This document shows, in pieces, positions 33,534 to 44,058 of a DNA stretch of 64,000 nt. Source of the DNA: Neopestalotiopsis rosae (taxonomy: Eukaryota > Ascomycota > Sordariomycetes > Amphisphaeriales > Sporocadaceae); NCBI GenBank assembly GCA_023078685.1, contig JALGAS010000005.1:3782001-3846000 (forward strand), in the 5' to 3' direction. The notes below the pieces were generated by a model that worked only from the letters and a program-made list of their open reading frames with translations, made no database searches and was not told the DNA's origin. Numbering within the stretch: position 1 is the stretch's first letter; each line of letters begins with the position of its first letter. Both the position numbers and the translations under genes were made by a program.

Positions 33534-34286
33534 ATGGCGAGCATGCTCAACTCGCCGAGCGTAATTGCAGCGCCGGTCGTGTCACAAGTCAGTTCGACCG
33601 TATTCTCCAGTACCATCCGTGATCTAACCAGTTCAGTGCAGTCGGAGATAGAAGCTTTTCATGCTGAACACTTCTCAAATGCAGCAGTCGAGCTCTTTGC
33701 AAGCGACTTTCTCCAGCCTCAGCCGAATCAAGACGATCAGTACTACGAGGAGGACTACGAATACTACGAAGAGGAAGATGATGGGCTTGGTTACTACCCA
33801 GATGGGGTCAAGCGCACCCTGACCGATGAGCAAATTGCCATCTTCCGACACTCTGAACTTGAAGCTCTGCGGCGCGCCGAGGACAAGAAACCGGCGCCTG
33901 GTACCCGAAAACCTATCGAGGTGGGTGATGATGCACATGAAGTATCAGATGCTACGCGAGAAACGAACTTGCCGGACGCAGAAGCTCTCGAAGACGGTGA
34001 GGAGGGCGAGATTGAATCAGATACCCCGAAGCCCAGCATGAATGCGCCCAAAAAGAAAAAGAAAAAGAACAAGTCCAAGAAGAACAGACAGTCTGGAGCT
34101 TCGTCCGATCCCCAACGGGGTGATCCTAGTTGGTTCAAGAAAACGGTCAAGCCAGATCTCAGGAAGAGGACATGGGACGTGGTTGAGACGGGTATGGACA
34201 GCCTCGACTACGATGAACTCGAAGGCAGTGCTGGGCCGAATGCAGGACAAACGGCTCAGCGACGCAAGATCTCATACGATGACTGA
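33534..34286 (+). CDS. DUF3807 family protein (fungal, unknown function)
   Basis: A single exon of 250 aa. After a helical N-terminus (STIRDLTSSVQSEIEAFHAE) comes a Tyr/acidic block (YYEEDYEYYEEEDDGLGYYP) and the most conserved segment DGVKRTLTDEQIAIFRHSEL followed by EALRRAE. Next is an acidic stretch, a lysine-rich nuclear-localisation-like run (KKKKKKNKSKKNRQ), then PSWFKKTVKPDLRKRTWDVV and a C-terminal ISYDD. This order matches the DUF3807 family found in Pezizomycotina. The basic run and the lack of membrane segments suggest a nuclear or nucleolar protein. The start was taken at the first ATG, which is preceded by a CCAGACC-type leader without in-frame stops being needed. Function is not known. 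Confidence 0.8.
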   Translation: MASMLNSPSVIAAPVVSQVSSTVFSSTIRDLTSSVQSEIEAFHAEHFSNAAVELFASDFLQPQPNQDDQYYEEDYEYYEEEDDGLGYYPDGVKRTLTDEQIAIFRHSELEALRRAEDKKPAPGTRKPIEVGDDAHEVSDATRETNLPDAEALEDGEEGEIESDTPKPSMNAPKKKKKKNKSKKNRQSGASSDPQRGDPSWFKKTVKPDLRKRTWDVVETGMDSLDYDELEGSAGPNAGQTAQRRKISYDD

Positions 34287-36038
34287 AACCTTGACAACAT
34301 TTTACCCTGCACGGCCCAGCAAGTCTGTAGGGACTTTCTCAAATGGGAACCCTCACATCCCCCGGATACGCGAATATGGATGCAATGAAGTAAGGTCAGT
34401 ATTCATATTTTCTCCCCTGTATACACCCTCAGACAATCACCTCACATGATGAGAACATTGTATCGTCATCCTTAGCCGGAAGCTCAGCAGGGTAAGCTGG
34501 AGCCAGCTTGCTGGTGAAGGCTTGACCATCGCCAGGCGCATGTCGAGTCAATTAATCTTCTCTCTGATACCACAACCTCGTTGCGTAGCATTTAAAATGG
34601 TCTATTCCGGTTTACATGAGTCTGACAGAGATTGCTAACGTACGACCAGTCTGTAGATTATTGCTAGACCCCAGCGTCGTCGGACATGCACCATTCGATG
34701 AAGCCAGTACCGGTAAAGTGACTTCCCGCCATGTGCAAGATCTTGCGCAGTGGCGTCTCCAAGATAGGAAAACAGCTCTGAGCTGGCACGGCGGGGTGTC
34801 TATTCTCGAATGCGAGCCTGGTAACCACCTAATCTGTTATAACGGGTGTAGCTCGCATGGGTTGTATAGTGGTTGCAGCCAAGACTGAAGCTCGTAAGGC
34901 GGAACCACGCCTCTAAAGCTGGCTGCCTACGTGAGGCTGAACATGCTAGTGGCTGATTCTGATGCGCTGCTGGAATACGTACGCATTGACACGGGAGACA
35001 TATGTTGTACAACATACAATAGATCTATGAGATGCGTTGGAAGGTAGGTGAGAGTATGACTGAGCACTACTCGCTGCAGAATGATACGGAATTCGGAGTT
35101 CGCTTAGCCGTAATGTAGCGAGAGTTCAGCCGATGTATCGTACAGTAGGACATAGCTGGTGTAGCGACCGGAACAGGCGAAGGGAAGTTACTTTTTCGCA
35201 ATGGATAGACTGGAAAAGACCATTAAAACGACAAATCAAGATCAACACATTGATATGAGACAACCACGAAGAATAACACAGACCGTCGAGAGTTACCCGT
35301 ACCTTGCATACCCGTCTCTGATCAATGTTTCAACCCGAGGCTCTGATGCGCTGAGTGGTCAACCAACTGAGGCGGCGGCGATAAGCGGAGATCGACAATC
35401 GATAAGATCGAACAAATACAGTAAAATGTCACAGTACGCAAGCGCCGACATGGTCAAAAATGCGGGGAGGTTTGGGAGGGGGGACTTGACTGCACGGGCC
35501 ATTTTTTGGTTTGCAACAACCTTGGCCTAGACACGAGGGAAGAGGGAGGGGCACGACATACAACTGGACGCACAGCAAGCAGAGAAGTTGGCAGCCAGTG
35601 CAGGTGGGCAGGGAAAAGCGCAGGCGGACGGGACCGGTCACTGAACTGAATTGATAGGCGCGCCGTCGCAAGCCCAAAGCCCCAAAACCCAGAGCCCAAG
35701 CCAGCCCCCAGCCAGCCCATTCATTCCTGCCTGCCTATCGACCCTTGGTCCCGCTTCTACTGTACTACCTATTCAGTCAAGGCTTTGGCTTCTCCAAACA
35801 TCCCACTTCCATATTCGACATCCCGCCCTAACGGTCGACACACCCCGTCCGTCCGTTCATCTCTCTGCTGGCTTGCATGGTCGACGACAACTGAGCGGGC
35901 GCCCCCTTCGAGAGTCGACGACATTCCTGCCACGACTCCCCCCAAAGCCGTTCTTTACCGTATACTTAGAGATATCGAATCGAATTTTCGCCCCGAAAAC
36001 ATCTGACTGGATCTGACCGCCGGTCCGGACCGCCCACC
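34287..36038. other. Intergenic, 1.75 kb
   Basis: 3' flank of the DUF3807 gene, then the CK2-alpha promoter. The last 400 nt are C/T-rich (long 5' leader of CK2-alpha). Short frames only. Confidence 0.5.
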
Positions 36039-37592
36039 ATGTCGCGAGTCTACGCCGAAGTCAACCAGAACATGCCCAGAAGCTATTGGGATTACGATAG
36101 CGTCAACATCAGTCAGTAACCCGTCGCTATATGCGAACAGAATCTTTCCACCCGGTGGCTGGCCTTGTCGATGGTCGTGGTCGCCGCCGCCGCCTCTACT
36201 GTCGCGGTACCTACGAAGTATCAGGTTGCGAACCCAGGCTAACTGTTTTCACTTTTGCAGGCTGGGGTGTTCTGGAGAACTACGAGGTTGTTCGCAAGAT
36301 CGGTATGTCTGCTCACTTGCTTCATGGTGCATGATCAAGCATGCTCTCATATCCATTTACCCTCAAACTTGCCTACAAAGGCAGGGAAGTAACCACAAAG
36401 CTGACGCCTTGCTCGTTCTTATATAGGCCGCGGCAAGTATTCTGAGGTGTTCGAGGGTATCAATATCGTCAATTACCAGAAATGCGTTATCAAGGTCCTC
36501 AAGCCTGTTAAGAAGAAGAAGATCAAGAGAGAGATCAAGATCTTGCAGAACCTGTCTGGTGGCCCCAACATTGTGGCTCTCTTGGATGTCGTGCGCGACA
36601 GTCAGGTACGCAACAAAACTCCTTCATTTCCTAATGTCATGGCATACTTGCTTTGCGCAACCCGACTGCCGCTTGACTTCCGCTTGGAGCCCCCATCGCA
36701 TATATACATTGCGACCATTCCATTGCATGTCTTCTTGCATGCTGACCTAGTGATAGAGCAAAACCCCATCTCTGATCTTCGAGCACGTCAACAACACCGA
36801 CTTCCGCAGCCTTTACCCCAAGTTCAACGACATTGATGTTCGGTACTACATCTTTGAGCTGCTCAAGGCTCTTGATTACTGCCACAGCAAGGGCATCATG
36901 CACAGAGACGTCAAGCCTCATAACGTTATGATCGATCATGAGAACCGAAAGGTATGTCGAGTTTTCCCCTCTATCTAGCATTTCGTATCGCTCACGTGTC
37001 CCATAGTTGCGTCTCATTGACTGGGGTCTGGCTGAGTTCTACCACCCCGGAACTGAGTACAACGTTCGCGTCGCTTCCCGGTATTTCAAGGGGCCCGAAC
37101 TGTTGGTGGATTTCCAAGAGTATGACTACAGCTTGGACATGTGGAGTTTGGGCGCCATGTTTGCGTCCATGATCTTCCGCAAGGAGCCCTTCTTCCACGG
37201 CCAGAGCAACTCCGACCAGCTTGTCAAGATCGCCAAGGTCCTCGGTACCGACGACCTGTTTGATTACCTCGACAAGTACGAGATCGAACTCGACCCGCAA
37301 TACGATGACATTCTCGGTCGCTTCCAGAAGAAGCCGTGGCACAGCTTTGTCAGCGCAGAGAACCAAAGATTCGTTAGTAACGAGGCGATCGATTTCCTGG
37401 ACAAGCTTCTCCGATACGATCACCAGGTATGCTCAGTTGACGGGATAAAGACTTTTGAACAATTCACTAACAAGCTCACAGGAACGTCTGACGGCTAAGG
37501 AGGCCATGGCGCATGCCTATTTTGCTCCCATCAGAGATGAAACAACCCTAAAGAACTATCTGGGAGGAGCCGTTGTCAGCTCGGAATCTTGA
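36039..37592 (+). CDS. cka1: Casein kinase 2 catalytic subunit alpha
   Basis: Six exons, 36039-36111, 36261-36302, 36427-36605, 36757-36951, 37007-37426 and 37482-37592, give 339 aa. All kinase hallmarks are present: the glycine loop [11 protein letters not shown], the [20 protein letters not shown] segment with the catalytic lysine and the CK2-specific basic stretch, and [12 protein letters not shown] in the catalytic loop. The activation segment begins with DWG rather than DFG ([11 protein letters not shown]), which is diagnostic of CK2. It continues with [20 protein letters not shown] and ends in FAPIRDE. CK2 is a constitutively active Ser/Thr kinase with acidic-site preference, tetrameric with the beta subunit, in nucleus and cytosol. 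Introns 1-5 have consensus or near-consensus borders. The last few residues (VVSSES) are a normal fungal tail. Confidence 0.95.
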
Positions 37593-38396
37593 TGAATTTA
37601 CCTAGTCGAACCTCCGCCACCGTAATTCTCAACACCTCATTATTCAGGTACCCTGGCACACAGTTGCGACTCGGATCCTCAGAAGAGCGGTCCGAGAAGT
37701 CGGCAACGCGGCAGAAGAGGTCAAACAAGAATTTAATATCGATGCGCGCTCATGCGCCTATTTTGAGATATGCGACTACGGGGATGCCTTCTGAACCTGG
37801 ATACCCCGTTGAGTGTGATTAGTTTCGAGTGGAGAGAGGTGACGCTGGTCCAGATTAGGCGGGACGAGTTCAGATCTTGGTGTTTGCACGAAATGGTGCA
37901 TTCAGAGCAGCCTGCGACCGTTCGGCCGCAGGTTTATACAGTGATACATCTGCATTTCTAATGGAAATGTGAACTTCTCAGAGAAAACGCCTGATTACAT
38001 CAGGCATGATGGAAGGCTACATGCACGTTTGGCGTTTCAGGTTGAGGGTAAATATGTCGTAGTTGAGGCAGCTTGTTAATAGGAATCCGTTTCTCCATCT
38101 TTCACTTTCCACGGTTGTTTCTTTATCTATTTGGCTTTAAGACTGTAAGTGACACTTTCCGGAATATCAGTCTGTCGACATGTACATGTAGTGTGAAAAT
38201 GCTAGTCCAATTGGGTATCTATCTATATATGTGATATCTCGTATAATCCTCCCGGCCGCCTGATAACATTCTGGCCACATCGAATGCCACTGTGCTCCTG
38301 CTTGGCTTTTTCTCAGGAGCCTTTGACTTATTCACTCCGTCAATTGATAGGTGCTTTTAGTCTTCAAAATCTTGATCCATTCACTGCCAGTCATAC
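37593..38396. other. Convergent intergenic region
   Basis: Shared 3' flank of CK2-alpha (+) and Scm3 (-). AT-rich with no gene seen. Confidence 0.5.
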
Positions 38397-41099
38397 TCAC
38401 TGGCAGCACGTGAAGCAGAAATCCCGGTTGCAGACGAACCCATCTTCGCCGCATCGTCTTGCCGCATCCCCTGGCGTGCGGTCTATCCCGTCTGCAGGGC
38501 TACCAGCTTGTATAGACCGCGAGCGCCTTCTAGTCTTGTCCTTTTGTGGACTTTTGAGCAGAACCGTACGTGCCAGGGGAGAACTCTGTGCCAAACTGGT
38601 GGACGTGGCGGTCCGCTTCTTCTTCAGACCAAACCTGACGGCCGCTGTGTCTGTTGCTGGCATCCTAGGCAAGACTGGAGAGCCTTGACGGCTTTCTACT
38701 ATACGGCTTGATCCGTATGGAGAGTGTCGAGGTGTTGCGAAGAGTGCACTATTTTGACGACTCTGGAGAGCTGTGGGCGTGTCTGAGGGTATTTGAGATG
38801 CGCCACGGACAAAAGTGACGCGCATCAGTGAGTTGGATGTTGGGGTTGTTGGAACTGACGAAGAGAGTATGCTCAATTCGTCTTCGTCGTCATCAGGACC
38901 GTGAGGAACCAAAGAAGCCAGCGTGCGAGTCTTTTTTGGTGTTGATGGTTGTGGCTTGGATGGTGAGATGCGTTTTGGTGGCCTACCTGGAGGCCGCGAG
39001 GCTGACCGCGTGAAGGATGTCTCTGCCTCTGGTTGTCGTTTCCGTTTTCCAGGACGACTACGAGGGCTACGATGTGAGTTTTGCTCAACTGGTTCGGTGT
39101 GTGAATCTGTCGCCGTATCGTCGCCTTGTCCTGTTGCTGGGCTAACTGCTTTCGCAGCTAGAGGTTGTGACTTTGAAGACGTATCTTCTCCATCGGCGGC
39201 TAAATTCGATGCCATGGCCCCGTACGTCTCAGCAATGAGCTGTTGAGCTGCGTCCATATCGTCTGTACCATCTTCGGCGATTTCTACAGGATCAGTGTCA
39301 CAAATTACCGGCTCCCCCAGTTCGACAGATTCATTGCCATGATGACTTCCGTCAGATTCCTCATTTGACCAAGGATCAGGTGATTGAGTCTGCACGTTAT
39401 CATGACTGACATTGGAATCAATGTCAGCCTCTTCATGACCGTGAGATTCTGCTTCTTGGGGCGGCTTTTCCCCAGCATCACTTCTGACATCTTCGTCAAT
39501 GGATACGTTGTTTTCCAGCATAGTCTCAGCTGCATCGGCTCCCCGACTCTCTGCATCAAGCAGCGGACCAGACTGTTCTACTGGCTCCTCCGAGACGTCC
39601 TTGCTGCGCCCAAGTGTAGAGCTTGATAGTTGTGCATCGTCATTCTTGTTCTCGAGTACTGTGAGATCGGGTTCTTCTGAATTTGGCGTCTCTTCGCTCG
39701 TTTCTGGACCACCCGTGGAACCTCTCCTGGAATCACTATCCCCTACAGTGGTTCCATCATCCTCGACAACTTGAGGTTGACGATTTTGAGATGTCTCCAA
39801 GAGTTCAACCACAAGTATGTCTGAAGTTTGGCCAGTCAATCTCGGCGGGCTACTTTGGGGGAATACATGCTGATTGTTATCGTCCGGAGGCGGCGTCAAA
39901 ACATGCGTGGCCTGGATCCCTGACCGTTTCATCCAAGTAAGCTGACTGTAGTGTTCAATTGGCTTGCGCACACGCGCGGACCGTCGACCTTGGGAGTCTG
40001 AAGAATCATCCAGTAGCGATGTTTGCTTTCTGACACAGGCTTTAGCGGTAGAAGCAGCATCTGAGGATGTGATCGCATTCGTGTCAGCAGTTTTCGGCGT
40101 GGGTATCGGCCTCAGTGGAAGGACAGTATTGTTGACCGGGCTTGAAGCCGACGCATTCGGAAGCGGCTTTGGAGATATACTCTCTGCCGGGACTGTGTCG
40201 GCAGGAATTTTCTTTGGGTGCTTTCTAGGTCTTCCGCCCCGCCGACGCGGGGCCTGACTTTTTTCAGCAGATGGTTTGCTATTTGAAGCTGAGTCGCTAT
40301 CCTTTAAGACTTCTCCCAGGCCCGCGAATGGAACTGCCACAGCTTCAAGTCGCTTCTTGACACGAGAGCGGGGGGCAGATTCGTGTTGCTTCGCGACTTC
40401 GCTACAAAGTGCATCTTCCTCGCCCGAGTCGTCCGCCTCAACTTCTGAAATATGATCCCCAGCGTCCGGATCTATTTCGGCTCTAGGCCCGATATCTTTT
40501 GCGGCCACGAATCGTTTGTATGGCTGGCCCAAGGCTCCCCAGGGACCGAAGCCCATTGCAAAGCTAGGAGCCCCAAGTGGCGACTGACAACCTTGGTTGA
40601 ATGGCGAGTCAGATCCAGGGTCATTTTGCATTTCAGGAGTTTGCCATGCCGGATCAGTTGCAATTTTCCGAGGATAGAGCAACGAATGTGAACCAAACAT
40701 TGACGGCGGCGGGTTCTCGTCATGGCGTTTGGTTTCGCCTTTCCTTTCCGCGCCTATAGCTTCATCATCGTCTTCCTCTTCGTCTTCGGATTTGTTCTGG
40801 TCCTCATCTTCCAGCGACTGGAGATGCCCATTATTCACGATAACTTCACCAGTTCGCAAGTCTATCTCGTCACCAACGCCGTCGAAGTCTTTCCCATACT
40901 TTTCGAAAATGTCCTCGAACCGGGACTTCAGCTTGAAGGCGGATTTGGCGCGCTTCTTTTCAAGCTGATACATTGGATGTTGGCGTGCATCGAATTGAGT
41001 GGCGGAGAGAGTGAGCTCGTCGTCGTGAGCTTCGGCATCGTCATCGTCGTCCCAGGGGTTACGGCGAGCCTTTCGAGCTCGTTTGGCTTCCGACTCCAT
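38397..41099 (-). CDS. scm3: Scm3/HJURP-type centromeric histone (CENP-A) chaperone
   Basis: A single exon of 900 aa. After an acidic N-terminus (NPWDDDDDAEAHDDELTL), the Scm3 core lies at about residues 35-95: FDARQHPMYQLEKKR, SRFEDIFEKYGKDFDGVGDE and IDLRTGEVIVNNGHLQSL. This block binds the CENP-A/H4 dimer in the family. A long low-complexity acidic and Ser/Pro-rich region follows, with two AT-hook-like basic segments (RRRGGRPRKHPKK near 285-297 and RPPGRPPKR near 705) suited to AT-rich DNA. The last 20 residues form a Cys cluster (CGEDGFVCNRDFCFTCC), possibly a zinc-binding knuckle. The protein should be nuclear, at centromeres. It is divergent from atg6 with a 792-bp shared upstream region. 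The homology rests on the core; the rest evolves fast. Confidence 0.85.
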   Translation of the reverse strand: MESEAKRARKARRNPWDDDDDAEAHDDELTLSATQFDARQHPMYQLEKKRAKSAFKLKSRFEDIFEKYGKDFDGVGDEIDLRTGEVIVNNGHLQSLEDEDQNKSEDEEEDDDEAIGAERKGETKRHDENPPPSMFGSHSLLYPRKIATDPAWQTPEMQNDPGSDSPFNQGCQSPLGAPSFAMGFGPWGALGQPYKRFVAAKDIGPRAEIDPDAGDHISEVEADDSGEEDALCSEVAKQHESAPRSRVKKRLEAVAVPFAGLGEVLKDSDSASNSKPSAEKSQAPRRRGGRPRKHPKKIPADTVPAESISPKPLPNASASSPVNNTVLPLRPIPTPKTADTNAITSSDAASTAKACVRKQTSLLDDSSDSQGRRSARVRKPIEHYSQLTWMKRSGIQATHVLTPPPDDNNQHVFPQSSPPRLTGQTSDILVVELLETSQNRQPQVVEDDGTTVGDSDSRRGSTGGPETSEETPNSEEPDLTVLENKNDDAQLSSSTLGRSKDVSEEPVEQSGPLLDAESRGADAAETMLENNVSIDEDVRSDAGEKPPQEAESHGHEEADIDSNVSHDNVQTQSPDPWSNEESDGSHHGNESVELGEPVICDTDPVEIAEDGTDDMDAAQQLIAETYGAMASNLAADGEDTSSKSQPLAAKAVSPATGQGDDTATDSHTEPVEQNSHRSPRSRPGKRKRQPEAETSFTRSASRPPGRPPKRISPSKPQPSTPKKTRTLASLVPHGPDDDEDELSILSSSVPTTPTSNSLMRVTFVRGASQIPSDTPTALQSRQNSALFATPRHSPYGSSRIVESRQGSPVLPRMPATDTAAVRFGLKKKRTATSTSLAQSSPLARTVLLKSPQKDKTRRRSRSIQAGSPADGIDRTPGDAARRCGEDGFVCNRDFCFTCCQ

Positions 41100-41891
41100 T
41101 GCCGCATCGAAAAGAGAGGCGCAGTTGATGCGATTATGCCTGGCTCGGCTCAGTGCTGGGCAGAGAAGCTATGGCGCAAGAGCAAATTCAAGGTCGCAAC
41201 GCTGCCATATTTTGTCGCGCAGTTGTAGTCACTGATTTGACGTTGGGCGAAGTATTCGGAGGAATTTCAGATATTGTCGACCATTTGAATGTCCAATTCT
41301 TTGTGGAAATTCCCAGAGAGCACTCAGTTGCGACCCTCTTGAGACCCCATGTTGGCAGCAGTCATGGAATAATCATCATGAAAGAGCCTCTAGTTGACGG
41401 CCTAAAAATGTACTTAGGCGCATCTAGGGAACGCAGATGCAAATCTAACCCACTGTAGTAAACAGGGTACAGCTCCTTGAGTGCCGCTGGACAGGCAACG
41501 GTGGCTTGGGCTAGTCTTCTTCAGCGCTAGCACCCAAAGCTATCCCCCGTCCCACTCCTTCTTGACCTGCAGCTGCCTTCCGTCTCTCACATGGGCCGCC
41601 GATAAGTTGTATATCGGCATGCGCTCGTGACGTGACGTCTTCACGTTACCCTACCCACGTTTGACCACAGCTTACATACTTCTATCTTGAAGTACACCTC
41701 GACACCGGTAGTGTGGCCCTCCACAAACAAGATACAAGGGCACAAGAGTCAGAGAACTACCCAGAGCTCAGCATATTCTCGCCAGGTTGGTCCCCGCTTC
41801 CGTGTCACTGGCCTACTCTGAGTCTTGACATGTCGCCATCACCCATCTCGAACTTGTGATGCAGCATGGAATACCGACTGCAGTCTCAACA
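41100..41891. other. Divergent promoter region of scm3 and atg6
   Basis: 792 bp between the two starts. Contains a GTGACGTGACGTC stretch near 41628, a CRE/ATF-like repeated TGACGT. Otherwise nothing recognised. Confidence 0.45.
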
Positions 41892-43391
41892 ATGTATTGC
41901 CAAAAGTGTCGCAACCCCCTCAAGCTCGACAACTCGTTGTCTGAACTGAACCCAGCAGCGTACGCTCTATTAGTAGGCGCGTCCTCGCAACAACAGCAAA
42001 AGTCTCAGCCTGTGCTACCGCCTCAATACCCGCAACATGAGGAGAGAAGGGGCCTTTACGATAAGATCGCTAGGAATGCGCCCACCGCCATGTTCAGGCG
42101 GCAGGGGAATACGCAGCGTCCTGAGAATTCATTCGTCTTCCTTACCGACTCCCAAGTAGGACCTCCCCGACTACCAAACCAGAGAGAGCAGCCTGTTCCG
42201 CGACCGCCACGACGTGGGTCCTCCTTGAACGAGGCCGATGGCAAGGATGGCAAGCCAGCGCAGCTTCACGAATCCGAGCGCATCAATAAACTCTTCGAGA
42301 TCCTGTCATCCCGATCCGACATCGATCACCCTGTCTGCGTCGAGTGCACCGAAATGTTGACCGACGGCCTTCAGAAGAAGCTCGATGGTGCTATCAAGGA
42401 GCGCAACCTCTATGCTGACTTCCTCAAGCAGCAGCAGGCGGACATGCCGACCGAAGAGGAGGTGTCTGCCTCCCAAACGGCCCTCGAGAAGGCGCAGAAG
42501 GACGAGCAAGATGCATTCGATTCCCTTCTTGAACTTGAAAAGCAGAGAGAGGCACTCGACATTGAAATGGCTGCCTTGGAAGAAGAATCACGGGCACTAG
42601 ATGCTCAGGAGGAGCAGTTTTGGCGAGGACGGAATGCCTTTTCTGCCAAATTATCTGAGTTTCAGAACGAGCGGGACAGTATCAACTCTCGTTTCGATCA
42701 TGATTCTCAGCAGCTCATCAAGCTACAACGGGCAAATGTGTACAATGACACGTTCTCGATCCACCATGATGGGCACTTTGCAACAATTAATGGTCTGCGC
42801 CTGGGAAGATTATCGACTATACCGGTCGACTGGCCTGAAATCAATGCAGCTTGGGGCCAGTCGCTGCTTCTGGTCGTGACCGTTGCCGATAAGCTTGGTT
42901 ACAAGTTTGAGAATTACGAACCACTTCCAATGGGTTCAACCTCTAAAATCATTCGCTACGACCATGCCTCACCATCATCGAGCCGACTGGGTTCTCACCG
43001 AAGTGGACCACCACCAGCACCAAAGAAACACGTCCTTGAATTGTTCTCGTCTGGAGATATGCCTCTGAATCTTCTTTGGCACCGAAAATTCGATACTGCC
43101 ATGGTTGCTTTTCTCGAGCTGGTCAGGCAGCTCGGCTTGTATGTTCAGAACCAGACCAAAGCGAGCCCAGACCGAGACGGATTCATGGCTCCACCCCTTG
43201 CGTTGCCTTACAAGATTGAGGGCGACAAGATTGGTGATGATCGCATAGGGCACTACAGCATCAAGCTTGGGATGAACAATGACGAGAGTTGGACAAAAGC
43301 TTGCAAGTTTGTCTTGACCTGCTGCAAATTTTTGATTGCTCACGCTAGCAACGTGAGCCACGCTCAGAACAATGGGCGTTATTCTACTTGA
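41892..43391 (+). CDS. atg6: Atg6/Vps30 (Beclin 1 orthologue), PI3-kinase complex subunit
   Basis: A single exon of 499 aa. The start MYCQKCRNPLKLDNSL is the family-typical N-terminus with a CxxC; a further in-frame ATG lies 33 nt upstream but adds non-conserved residues. A disordered region with a BH3-like stretch comes first, then a second Cys pair (CVECTEMLTDGLQKKLD) opening the coiled coil (about residues 165-290). The C-terminal BARA domain then follows: NVYNDTFSIHHDGHFATING, RLGRL, VDWPEINAAWGQSLLLV, LGYKFENYEPLPMGSTSKI, and the aromatic finger region to TKACKFVLTCCKFLI. Atg6 belongs to both Vps34 complexes, I (with Atg14) and II (with Vps38). The tail downstream of CCKFLIAHAS is short, as usual. 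Confidence 0.93.
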   Translation: MYCQKCRNPLKLDNSLSELNPAAYALLVGASSQQQQKSQPVLPPQYPQHEERRGLYDKIARNAPTAMFRRQGNTQRPENSFVFLTDSQVGPPRLPNQREQPVPRPPRRGSSLNEADGKDGKPAQLHESERINKLFEILSSRSDIDHPVCVECTEMLTDGLQKKLDGAIKERNLYADFLKQQQADMPTEEEVSASQTALEKAQKDEQDAFDSLLELEKQREALDIEMAALEEESRALDAQEEQFWRGRNAFSAKLSEFQNERDSINSRFDHDSQQLIKLQRANVYNDTFSIHHDGHFATINGLRLGRLSTIPVDWPEINAAWGQSLLLVVTVADKLGYKFENYEPLPMGSTSKIIRYDHASPSSSRLGSHRSGPPPAPKKHVLELFSSGDMPLNLLWHRKFDTAMVAFLELVRQLGLYVQNQTKASPDRDGFMAPPLALPYKIEGDKIGDDRIGHYSIKLGMNNDESWTKACKFVLTCCKFLIAHASNVSHAQNNGRYST

Positions 43392-44058
43392 TTTCGATAT
43401 TCATTACAGCGAGGCGCTCGGAGTTAGCAATATAGATGTTTGTTATTACAATGGAGCTCAACTGCACGCATAGTCGGTCTCGGCTTCGGCTTGGTTGGAT
43501 TTGTAATATAATATTGCACATCACCCGCTGCAGGTTTCGCTTGGTAGATCCATGACCGGAAACGCAACCCGATGCGCTGGAGCCAAAACCGGAGGGAGAC
43601 ACCGACAAATCGGTTGCATGCGGCATCGACATGGCATATGGTCCCACTTTCTAGCGTTGACGATTTGCATAGTCAACCGACAAGCGGGAGCCATGGGGTA
43701 ATCTGATGCAACGCTGATAGTCTATTGGCTTTGAGCTCGGGTGCCATGGGGTAATAAAAAGCCTCCCGATTACCGCAAACCAAGATAAACGAACAGTATG
43801 CATGGCCGGCCCCGGAGATGGACTGGTTTCTGCTTTTATTAGTCCAAGTATTACAAGAGCCAGCAACACCTATCGGGGCGAAAAGGGCATCAAGCTGTGG
43901 GTCATACGTATGATAAGATATAGTACAAACCAAGTTCTTATACTCGAGATCCCTTCCCACGTTCACACTTATAACTGCTTTCTGCATTCATTATCCCACG
44001 ATAAGAAAGACAGCCAGGTCCTACTCAGAACTATACCTGCACCAAGGATACGTTACCA
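43392..44058. other. Intergenic, nothing recognised
   Basis: 3' flank of atg6 and promoter of the MFS transporter gene. No further feature. Confidence 0.45.
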
